A stretch of DNA of 8,327 bases from JADDRA01 sp038233555 (GTDB lineage Bacteria; Actinomycetota; Acidimicrobiia; Acidimicrobiales; CADCSY01): positions 1-8,327 of the forward strand of contig JBBSLT010000104.1 of NCBI GenBank assembly GCA_038233555.1, in the 5' to 3' direction. Under the pieces are notes generated by a model, which was not told where the DNA came from, did not search any database, and was given only the letters and a program-made list of their open reading frames with translations. Below are positions 1 to 5,662 of the stretch, piece after piece. Made by a program: the position numbers and the translations under genes. The first letter of the stretch is position 1, and every line of letters starts with the position of its first letter.

Positions 1-130
1 CGGCGAAGATCACCAAGCGCAGCCAGCGTGACAGCGAGCCCGACCAACGGATCGGGCCCACGCCCCGACCGTAGCTGTCGTTCCGCCCCTGAACATCAGC
101 ACCCAGCGCGGCACCACCTAGCATCAGAAG
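1..130. other. Left-edge region upstream of the GT-C gene; no gene assigned
   Basis: This stretch is too short to assign. Two edge-truncated reading frames are possible and share the same third codon positions, so GC bias cannot separate them. On the plus strand, a frame open from base 3 ends at a TAG at 72-74 and would give a 23-residue hydrophilic, Arg/Pro-rich C-terminal tail. On the minus strand, a frame is open from an ATG at 124 (or a GTG at 61) to the left edge; it ends in a basic then hydrophobic stretch (SRWLRLVIFA) that could begin a membrane protein. The ATG at 124 lies inside the proposed -10 box of the plus-strand gene and has no Shine-Dalgarno, which weakens that start. Bases 75-118 show no obvious hairpin. 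Confidence 0.3.
119..124 (+). promoter_or_regulatory. Candidate -10 box for a leaderless transcript of the GT-C gene
   Basis: TAGCAT fits the actinobacterial -10 consensus TANNNT. Its last base is 6 bases before the GTG at 131, so transcription starting about 7 bases downstream of the box would begin on the start codon itself. No usable Shine-Dalgarno is present, because the AGAAGG run overlaps the start codon. No TTGACA-like -35 is visible 16-18 bases upstream, which is common for leaderless promoters. The same CTAGCATCAG decamer occurs at the same distance before the antitoxin gene. Confidence 0.5.
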
Positions 131-1678
131 GTGGCGGTCGAGACAGCTGAGGCACGGCCGGCACCCAACGCTCCGAGCGATCGCCACATCCGCCGGACTG
201 TCCTTCCCTGGTGGGCCCTCGGTCTGATCGTCGTCGTCGGCCTGGCGTTGCGCTTGTGGCTTCTCAACTCGCCGCTCGGGGTCGTCGACTCCGATGAGGC
301 CGTCGGTGGCCTGATCGCCCGTCACTTCCTCGACGGAGAGATCGCCGTCTTCCTCTGGGGCAACGCATGGGGCGGAACGCTCGAAGCGCTGGTGACCGCC
401 GGCCTCTTCGCCGTGGTCGGCTCCAGCGTCGCAGCCATGAAGCTGGTGATGGTCGGCTTCTACGCGCTCGGCTGCGTGCTCACCTGGCGGGTCGGGCGCC
501 GTCTGGTCGATGAGGGCACCGCCCGCTTCGCCGCCTCCTTGCTCTGGCTCTTCCCGGGTTCGCTGGTGCTGCTGTCGATCAAGGCCCGGCTCTACTACGG
601 CTCGGCCATGGTCATCGCCCTTGCCATCGTCCTGGTCGCCTTGCGCCTGAAGGATGAGCCGCGATCCCTCGACGTAGCCGGAGTCGGTCTTCTGCTCGGC
701 CTCGGGCTGTGGACGGCGCCGTTCATCTTCTACGTCGCCGTACCGGTCGGCCTGTGGCTTCTCTGGCACAAGCCCGGCTTGTGGCGACGGTCACCAGTGG
801 CGCTGGCCGGCTTCGTCCTGGGCGCCCTTCCGTGGATCGCCTTCAACCTACGCAACGGCTTCCCTTCGCTCAGCGAGCCCTCCATCCCGGTGGAGACGTC
901 GTACCTAGAGAGACTCGAGGGCTTCTTCACCAGGCTGCTGCCCACCCTGCTTGGGCTGCGGCTCAACCTTTCCGGGTCGTGGGTCCTCGGCGTGGCCGGC
1001 CAACTGCTGTACCTGGTGGCGTTGGCCGGCTTTGTCGGGCTCGTCTGGCTGACGTTGCGACGAGGCTCCCGGTTGGTTCCTCTGATGGTGATCATCGCCA
1101 TCTTTCCGTTCCTCTTCGCCGTCCCTCAAAGCAGCTACTACGTCAACGAGCCTCGATACGGCTTGGTCCTGGCGCCGGTGGTGGCCTTGTTGGTGGCGTC
1201 TGGACTACGGCGCTGGATAGAGCCCGTCGGTCTGCAACTGGTGGGGCTGAGCGTCTGCGCCCTCGCCAGCGTCGCCAGCATCCTGGCGGTGATCGACTTC
1301 ACCGAACGCTTTCCCGGAAACCACGACGTCGCCGCAGCGCCATTGGCGCCGCTGGTCGACGAGCTCGAGGACGAGGACATCGAGACGCTCTACGCCGACT
1401 ACTGGATCGCCTACCGGCTCTCCTTCGTGACCGAGGAGGAGATCATCGCCAGCCCCATCGAAACCGTGCGCTACCCGTCCTACGACACGATCGTGCAACA
1501 GACGGCCGAGCGGACGGGGGAGACCACCTACGTCGTACACGAAGGGGCTTCCGAAGAAGATGCGCTCCAGACCACCCTCGACGAGCGTGACCTCGGCTAC
1601 GAACGGGTCACCGCCGGCGACTTCGCCGTGTACTACATCGACGGCTTCTTTCCCATTCAAGCGCTCGACGGGGTCTGA
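131..1678 (+). CDS. Polytopic membrane glycosyltransferase, GT-C fold (GT39/ArnT-like)
   Basis: The 515-residue protein has a short cytoplasmic N-terminus (about 1-26) and roughly 10-11 hydrophobic membrane segments between residues 27 and 390. A soluble C-terminal domain (about 391-515) follows. The first extracytoplasmic loop carries an acidic D53-S-D-E56 motif just after the first membrane helix, where GT-C enzymes of the PMT/ArnT type keep their catalytic or metal-binding acidic residues. Such enzymes transfer sugars from polyprenyl-phosphate donors on the outer face of the cytoplasmic membrane; the acceptor here cannot be told. The GTG start is forced by an in-frame TAG at 119-121, with no other start codon before the first membrane helix. 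The gene is convergent with the glycan operon, with only 17 bases between the two stop codons and no visible terminator. Third-position GC is about 81% in two sampled stretches, lower than in the operon. The family call is firm; the exact CAZy family is not. Confidence 0.85.
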   Translation: MAVETAEARPAPNAPSDRHIRRTVLPWWALGLIVVVGLALRLWLLNSPLGVVDSDEAVGGLIARHFLDGEIAVFLWGNAWGGTLEALVTAGLFAVVGSSVAAMKLVMVGFYALGCVLTWRVGRRLVDEGTARFAASLLWLFPGSLVLLSIKARLYYGSAMVIALAIVLVALRLKDEPRSLDVAGVGLLLGLGLWTAPFIFYVAVPVGLWLLWHKPGLWRRSPVALAGFVLGALPWIAFNLRNGFPSLSEPSIPVETSYLERLEGFFTRLLPTLLGLRLNLSGSWVLGVAGQLLYLVALAGFVGLVWLTLRRGSRLVPLMVIIAIFPFLFAVPQSSYYVNEPRYGLVLAPVVALLVASGLRRWIEPVGLQLVGLSVCALASVASILAVIDFTERFPGNHDVAAAPLAPLVDELEDEDIETLYADYWIAYRLSFVTEEEIIASPIETVRYPSYDTIVQQTAERTGETTYVVHEGASEEDALQTTLDERDLGYERVTAGDFAVYYIDGFFPIQALDGV

Positions 1679-1695
1679 AAGGAGAGGAAAGTAGA

Positions 1696-2874
1696 TCAAG
1701 CCCGGGCGGCTACGGCCTCCAGGAAGGCGCCGTAGCGTTCGATGAGGATGGGCCAGCGGTAGTGGGTGTCGACATATGCCCGGCCCCGGCGGGCCAGCGT
1801 GGACGCCAAGGACTCGTCGCCGAGCAGGCGGTCGAGAACGGCCTCGAACTGGGCGTAGCCGCCGAACCACAGCCCGCCCCCGGAGCGTTCGCAGTGCTCT
1901 CGGGTGGCCAGGCAGCGGGCGTTGACCACGACGGGAACTCCCGCCGTCCAAGCCTCCACCAGCACCAACGAGAAGGCCTCGTAGGCCGACGGCTGCACCA
2001 GGGCGGCTGCCCCCCGCAACAGGCCCCACTTGGTCGCCTCGTCCACCCGACCGGCGAGGACGATGTCGGGGTGATCGATGGGCGCATCGATCACCGGTCC
2101 GGCGAGCACGAGGGCCAGAGGGCCGGGGTGGCGGGCCTTGTAGGCGGCGAAGAACCGGGCCAGCGTTCCCGTGCCCTTGCCGTCGTCGATGCGCCCCACG
2201 CACACCAGGTAGGGGCGATCGCCGAGCCCCAGGGACGACCGGGCGGCGGCGGGCTCGCCCGGTCCCTCCTCGATGCCGAGGCCGAGCACCACCTGGCGGG
2301 TGGCGGCCACCGGGAACAGACCCTCCACCAGCCGGCGCTCACCCCACGTCTGGAACACCAGGCCGCGGGCCCCGGTGAACACCGAACGCATGATGGGCAG
2401 CCGCAGGGGCTGTTCGTCATGCGCCGCCGGATGCATCACCGCCCGCCTCCCGGCGGCGGCCAATCCTCGCACCGTCGGGTGGTAGAGGTAGGGATAGAAG
2501 ACGACGACGTCGGCGTCGCTGTCGCCCACCGCCTCCACCACCGCCGGGTTGCGCGGGCCCTGCAGGTCGATCCAGCGCTCCTGGTCGGCCACCGATGCCC
2601 GGGTGGGATCGGCCAGCACCCGGCGCGACAAGCGCTCGAAGCCGGCGTCGCGCCCGGCCTCCGAGCGGAAGCGCTGCACGCAAACGCCGTTGATTTCGAC
2701 GGTCCCGGGCTCGTACTCGTCGGCCCAGGTTCGGGAATCAAGCGCACAGGTGGTGAGGACGTCGGCTTGCCAGCCGAGCTGGGAGACCAGGCGTTCGGCC
2801 AGCATCCGGGCGCCCAGCTCGGCCCCCCCCACCACCTCCAACCCGTAGCGGGGGACGACGTAGGCGACCTTCAT
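1696..2874 (-). CDS. GT4-family glycosyltransferase (GT-B fold)
   Basis: This 392-residue cytoplasmic enzyme is predicted to transfer a sugar from an activated donor during surface-glycan assembly. The N-terminus (MKVAYVVPRYG, then EVVGGAE) is the glycine-rich first strand-loop of retaining GT4 enzymes. The C-terminal half has VCVGRIDDGKG, a conserved donor-domain loop, and later an E-x7-E pair in EAFSLVLVE, which binds the nucleotide-sugar. The ATG at 2874 is preferred over an in-frame start at 2928: the family motif begins at residue 2, GGTGAG lies 9 bases upstream, and the longer version would run into the toxin gene. It starts 10 bases after the toxin stop codon and is probably translated by coupling. 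It does not resemble the two tandem glycosyltransferases beyond the general fold. Codons 15-18 contain a run of eight G. Donor and acceptor are unknown. Confidence 0.9.
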   Translation of the reverse strand: MKVAYVVPRYGLEVVGGAELGARMLAERLVSQLGWQADVLTTCALDSRTWADEYEPGTVEINGVCVQRFRSEAGRDAGFERLSRRVLADPTRASVADQERWIDLQGPRNPAVVEAVGDSDADVVVFYPYLYHPTVRGLAAAGRRAVMHPAAHDEQPLRLPIMRSVFTGARGLVFQTWGERRLVEGLFPVAATRQVVLGLGIEEGPGEPAAARSSLGLGDRPYLVCVGRIDDGKGTGTLARFFAAYKARHPGPLALVLAGPVIDAPIDHPDIVLAGRVDEATKWGLLRGAAALVQPSAYEAFSLVLVEAWTAGVPVVVNARCLATREHCERSGGGLWFGGYAQFEAVLDRLLGDESLASTLARRGRAYVDTHYRWPILIERYGAFLEAVAARA

Positions 2875-2883
2875 GCGGTCACG

Positions 2884-2889
2884 CTCACC
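2884..2889 (-). promoter_or_regulatory. Ribosome binding site of the GT4 gene, overlapping the toxin stop codon
   Basis: GGTGAG on the minus strand lies 9 bases before the ATG at 2874 and includes the TGA stop (2885-2887) of the toxin gene. It decides the start of the glycosyltransferase and implies that ribosomes ending the toxin can re-initiate on it. Confidence 0.6.
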
Positions 2890-3205
2890 AGCAATCAGCG
2901 ACCGCACCAAGCGCGTCGCAGATCTCACGGTGGCGCGAGGGAGCCAACGAGCCAGCCCGCTCTATGAGTGCCGACCTCGGAATCGGCTGCAGGTTGTCGA
3001 AGCTCGCCGCGCATGCTTCGGCCAGCCCCTCCTCGGGCCCCAATGCGACCTCCGTGGGGATGCAACGGATCGTGCGGCTCACCGGGGCCACCAACACCCG
3101 TGTGAGCACCGGGATGGCAACGTCGCGGGTGATGACGAGCATCGGGCGCCGACCCAAATCCGGTGCCTCGGCCCACCACACATCACCGTGGTTGGCCAGG
3201 CTCAC
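2885..3205 (-). CDS. MazF/PemK-family endoribonuclease toxin
   Basis: The gene encodes 106 residues, the usual size for MazF. Family features are visible in order: GDVWW near the N-terminus (residues 7-11), R19-R20-P followed by a hydrophobic strand (MLVITRD), VAPVSRTIR (39-47), then PTEV (50-53), with SFDNL at 68-72. R20 and T51 are the probable catalytic Arg and Thr by analogy with other MazF proteins. MazF toxins cut mRNA or other RNAs at short specific sequences and slow growth when the antitoxin is lost. The GTG start at 3205 overlaps the antitoxin stop by 4 bases (GTGA) and has GAGGAG 5 bases upstream; longer in-frame extensions read antitoxin sequence out of frame. About 80% of codons end in G or C, fewer than in the flanking operon, a sign of separate origin. 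Cleavage specificity cannot be read from the sequence. Confidence 0.9.
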   Translation of the reverse strand: MSLANHGDVWWAEAPDLGRRPMLVITRDVAIPVLTRVLVAPVSRTIRCIPTEVALGPEEGLAEACAASFDNLQPIPRSALIERAGSLAPSRHREICDALGAVADCW

Positions 3206-3453
3206 CAAGGCTCCTCGGTGATGAGCCGCCGGAGGTTCTGGTCCGCAGTGGTCCGTTCCTCCTCGGTCTCCGGGACCCGCCGGTACCCAGCAATGATGGC
3301 TTCTCCGACCGCAGTGCGACGCTCCCGTTCCACCAGGTCGGTGATGGCCCAACGCACGGCTTCGGTCCTGGTGGCGAACCGCCCATGGGAGACCAGCTTG
3401 TCCAGCTCGTCTGCCAGCTCATCCGGTATTCTTAAAGCAAGCTGGATCGTCAT
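3202..3453 (-). CDS. Ribbon-helix-helix (CopG/MazE-type) antitoxin
   Basis: This 83-residue protein has a clear RHH DNA-binding fold at residues 1-45: a short strand (TIQLALRIP), helix A (DELADELDKLV), a turn, and helix B (TRTEAVRWAITDLVERE). The acidic, Glu/Arg-rich C-terminal half (about 46-83) is expected to wrap and neutralise the MazF toxin encoded immediately downstream with a 4-base overlap. RHH antitoxins paired with MazF are well known in mycobacteria and usually repress their own promoter. No Shine-Dalgarno precedes the ATG at 3453, but a TAGCAT box sits 6 bases upstream, so a leaderless mRNA is likely. Codons 7-9 are TTA, AGA and ATA, all rare in such GC-rich genomes, and only about 76% of codons end in G or C. 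The role is well supported; the family name of the pair is not fixed. Confidence 0.9.
   Translation of the reverse strand: MTIQLALRIPDELADELDKLVSHGRFATRTEAVRWAITDLVERERRTAVGEAIIAGYRRVPETEEERTTADQNLRRLITEEPW
3211..3216 (-). promoter_or_regulatory. Ribosome binding site of the toxin, inside the antitoxin gene
   Basis: GAGGAG on the minus strand lies 5 bases before the GTG at 3205. It supports that start for the toxin and lets the toxin be translated from antitoxin-coding mRNA. Confidence 0.65.
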
Positions 3454-3454
3454 G

Positions 3455-3474
3455 CACTGATGCTAGTGGATGCT
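3455..3474 (-). promoter_or_regulatory. Candidate promoter and operator of the toxin-antitoxin pair
   Basis: On the minus strand, a TAGCAT -10 box (3465-3460) ends 6 bases before the antitoxin ATG. Overlapping it are two copies of GATGCT on the plus strand (3459-3464 and 3469-3474), exactly 10 bases (one helical turn) apart, and an inverted repeat CACT-N6-AGTG (3455-3468). Ribbon-helix-helix repressors bind short repeats spaced about one turn apart, so this is a plausible autoregulatory site. No clear -35 is present. The arms are short and chance is not excluded. Confidence 0.4.
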
Positions 3475-3494
3475 CTGTCATCTGCCGGCGACTC

Positions 3495-4574
3495 TCATCC
3501 CGCCATCAGCCGCTCCAGGGCCGCAGCCATGCGGCCACGGGTGTGGGCCAGGTCGAACTGGGCCAGTCGGGCGGAGCCCGCCGCCACCAGCTGCGCCCGC
3601 AGCTGGTGATCGTCGGCCACCCGAGCCACCGCCGCCGCCACCAGGGAAGGGGTCTTGGCTGCCAGGCACAGCCCGGCCTCACCCAGGGTCTCGGGCACGG
3701 CGGCCGCGCCGTAGGCCACGATGGGCACCCGGTGGTGCATGGCCTCGAGCAGAGGGACGCAGAACCCCTCGTGCTCGGAGAGGCACACCAACACGTCGGC
3801 GGCTCGGTAGTGGGCCGCCAACTCGCCGGCGGTGACGGAGCCGGCCAGCTCGACGGCGTGGTCGAGGCCAAGGGCGGCGACGAATCGCTCCAGAGCGTGG
3901 GAGTACGACGGGGACGACGATCCCCCGACGATGCGCAGCCGGGCGTCGGGGTCATAGACGCGCCGGTACACGGCGAAGGCCTTGACCAGATCGTGCTGGG
4001 CCTTGTGGGGAGCCACCCGACCCACGAAGAGCCAGCCCGCTCCGGCGCCGGCGCAACGGAGCCGGTCGAGGCAGGCCGCATCCACACCGGTGTCGAAGGC
4101 GGCTACGTCAACCAGGACGGGGACCACCTCGGTCTCCTGGTAGCCGAGGGCCGTCAGCTCGGCCTCGTTGTACCCGCTGTCGGCGATGCCGAGACGGGCT
4201 CGCTCGGCCATGGTCGCCAGCTGGACGCGGCCCCAGCGCAGCCCGTGGACGACGCCCGGCTCCCATGCCGCGAAGAAGCGCTCGGGGGTGATGTTGTGAT
4301 GGTTGACCGCCAGCGCCTCGGGACGCGAGGCGAGGAAGTCGGCCACCACCGAGCCGATGGCGGTTTGGTACAAGAGCACGTCGCCCGGCCCCGCCCGCAG
4401 CGCCCGCCCGTAGCTGCGGAAGTCGTGGCCCTGGTCGGCCATGGCCGGGTGAAAGTGCTCGGCGAAGAGCTCCGAGGCCAGTCCCAGTCCCCGGGCCACA
4501 TCCCGTAGCTCCAACATGTGGGCCCCCACCGCTCCCGGCTCCAGGGTGGGCACGAACTGGTGGAGCGCGCTCAA
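3495..4574 (-). CDS. GT4-family glycosyltransferase, downstream copy of a tandem pair
   Basis: This 359-residue cytoplasmic GT-B enzyme is predicted to add sugars to the exported glycan. The N-terminal acceptor half contains HQFVPT, NHHNITP (91-97) and DSGYNEAEL. The C-terminal donor half has LFVGRVAPHKAQHDL (182-196), a GG loop at 217-218, and SEHEGFCVPLLEAM with the E269/E277 E-x7-E pair. This combination is common in GT4 enzymes of ABC-exporter polysaccharide loci. It starts with TTG at 4574, overlapping the upstream stop by 4 bases (TTGA), with GGGAG 7 bases upstream. It is a clear paralogue of the preceding gene: by hand count about 70% identical in the C-terminal half and about 50% in the N-terminal half. 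A 41-base gap then separates it from the antitoxin gene. Residues 129-152 use only G- or C-ending codons. The sugar transferred is unknown. Confidence 0.92.
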   Translation of the reverse strand: MSALHQFVPTLEPGAVGAHMLELRDVARGLGLASELFAEHFHPAMADQGHDFRSYGRALRAGPGDVLLYQTAIGSVVADFLASRPEALAVNHHNITPERFFAAWEPGVVHGLRWGRVQLATMAERARLGIADSGYNEAELTALGYQETEVVPVLVDVAAFDTGVDAACLDRLRCAGAGAGWLFVGRVAPHKAQHDLVKAFAVYRRVYDPDARLRIVGGSSSPSYSHALERFVAALGLDHAVELAGSVTAGELAAHYRAADVLVCLSEHEGFCVPLLEAMHHRVPIVAYGAAAVPETLGEAGLCLAAKTPSLVAAAVARVADDHQLRAQLVAAGSARLAQFDLAHTRGRMAAALERLMAG

Positions 4575-5662
4575 GACGCTGCTCCCACCAGAGGAGCCAG
4601 GGCGGCGGCGAAGCGCTCGCGGGTGCGGGCCAGCTCGAAGTCGGCCAGGCGGCGGTGGCCGGCGGTGGTCAGCTGGGAGCGCAGGGCTCCGTCGGTCACC
4701 ACCCGGTGCACGGCGGCGGCCACCAACGCCGGCGACTTCTCGGCCAGGACGATCCCGGCATCGGCCAACGTCTCGGGGACGGCCGCCGAGGCGTAGGCCA
4801 CGATGGGCAGCTCGTGGTGCATGGCTTCGAGCAGGGGGATGCAGAACCCCTCGTGGTCAGACGCGCACACGAAGACGTCGGCGGCCCGGTAGTGGGCGGC
4901 CAGCTCGGCGTCGCTCACCTCGCCCACCAGCTCCACGGCGTCGTCGAGGCCCAGCTCGAAGCGGAACCGTTGCAGCGCGGTGGAGTAGGCGTGCGACGAC
5001 GACCCTCCCACCAGTCGGAGCCGGGCGGCGGGATCGTAGAGCCTCCGGTAGACGCTGAACGCCTTGATGAGATCGTGTTGGGCCTTGTTGGGGGCGATGC
5101 GCCCGACGAAGAGCCAGGCCGACCCCGCTACCGCGCGGAGGCGCTCGAGCGTGGCGCCGTCGACGTTGGCGTCGAAGGCGGCGAGGTCGACCAGCAAGGG
5201 AACGACCTCGGTGCGGGCGTAGCCGAGGGCGTCGAGCTCGGCCCGGTTGTAGCTGGAGACGGCGATGCCCAACGACGTTGCCGGGGCGAGGTCGGCGAGC
5301 TGCTGGCGCCCGAGGGCCAGCTCGGCGCCGACCTGGGGCTCCCAGGGCCCGAACAGCGAGACCGGGGTCAGGTTGTGGTAGTTGACCACCTTGGCCTCCC
5401 GGCGCTGCAGCAGGAACTCGGCCATGGCGCTGCCGGTCGAGGCTTGGTAGAGGAGGACGTCCGACCCGTCGCTGCGGGCATCGTCGGCATAGCTGCGGAA
5501 GGGGCGGGAGGAGGCGGCCATCTCGGGAGTGGCCTCGCCCACGTACACCTCGGAGGCCAAACCGAGATCGTGCAGCAGCGAGCGCACGGCCAGGGTGTGG
5601 TTGCCGACGGCCGAGCGGGCGGCGAAGGTCGGGATGAACTGGTGGACGGCGAGAGCGGTCAA
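4571..5662 (-). CDS. GT4-family glycosyltransferase, upstream copy of a tandem pair
   Basis: This 363-residue cytoplasmic GT-B enzyme has the same domain order as its downstream paralogue: HQFIPT near the N-terminus, VVNYHNLTP (92-100), SSYNRAELDALGY (136-148), LFVGRIAPNKAQHDL (184-198), then the E-x7-E pair at E271/E279 within DHEGFCIPLLEAM. It is expected to extend or initiate the exported glycan from a nucleotide-sugar donor. The TTG start at 5662 overlaps the methyltransferase stop as TTGA and has no evident Shine-Dalgarno, so translation should depend on coupling to the upstream gene. No alternative ATG or GTG lies before the first conserved motif. The near-identical donor half suggests both copies use the same sugar donor, while the diverged N-terminal half suggests a different acceptor or linkage; this is inference. 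Confidence 0.92.
   Translation of the reverse strand: MTALAVHQFIPTFAARSAVGNHTLAVRSLLHDLGLASEVYVGEATPEMAASSRPFRSYADDARSDGSDVLLYQASTGSAMAEFLLQRREAKVVNYHNLTPVSLFGPWEPQVGAELALGRQQLADLAPATSLGIAVSSYNRAELDALGYARTEVVPLLVDLAAFDANVDGATLERLRAVAGSAWLFVGRIAPNKAQHDLIKAFSVYRRLYDPAARLRLVGGSSSHAYSTALQRFRFELGLDDAVELVGEVSDAELAAHYRAADVFVCASDHEGFCIPLLEAMHHELPIVAYASAAVPETLADAGIVLAEKSPALVAAAVHRVVTDGALRSQLTTAGHRRLADFELARTRERFAAALAPLVGAAS
4582..4586 (-). promoter_or_regulatory. Ribosome binding site supporting a TTG start
   Basis: GGGAG on the minus strand lies 7 bases before the TTG at 4574 and favours this unusual start for the downstream tandem glycosyltransferase. Confidence 0.5.

Larger units (their letters stand above)
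3495..5662 (-). repeat. Tandem gene duplication (diverged direct repeat, unit about 1.08 kb)
   Basis: The two adjacent GT4 genes align over their whole length. Similarity is visible even in DNA: 3721-3773 matches 4803-4855 at about 47 of 53 bases, including an exact 15-base block at the end (GCAGAACCCCTCGTG), at an offset of 1082 bases. Such repeats could recombine to delete one copy or make a fused gene. Confidence 0.8.

Noticed and set aside
1679..1695. Terminator between the convergent genes
   Set aside because: The gap is purine-rich with no self-complementary arms.
1205..2203. 332-codon minus-strand open frame bridging the convergent stops
   Set aside because: It reads out of frame through the GT4 gene and antisense through the GT-C gene; composition is Arg/Gly/Pro-rich with no motifs.
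1696..2928. Longer N-terminus for the GT4 gene (18 extra residues)
   Set aside because: It would overlap the toxin gene; the conserved first strand and the Shine-Dalgarno both point to the ATG at 2874.
1762..2967. 401-codon plus-strand open frame opposite the GT4 gene and toxin end
   Set aside because: It is a shadow of the GT4 gene, with a Gly/His/Gln/Pro-rich product and no recognisable fold.
2885..3352. Longer N-terminus for the MazF toxin (49 extra residues)
   Set aside because: The extension is antitoxin sequence read in another frame; MazF homology starts at the GTG at 3205, which has its own GAGGAG.
3475..3480. TGACAG (minus strand) as a -35 box for the antitoxin promoter
   Set aside because: The spacing to the TAGCAT box is only 9 bases, too short for a sigma-70-type promoter.
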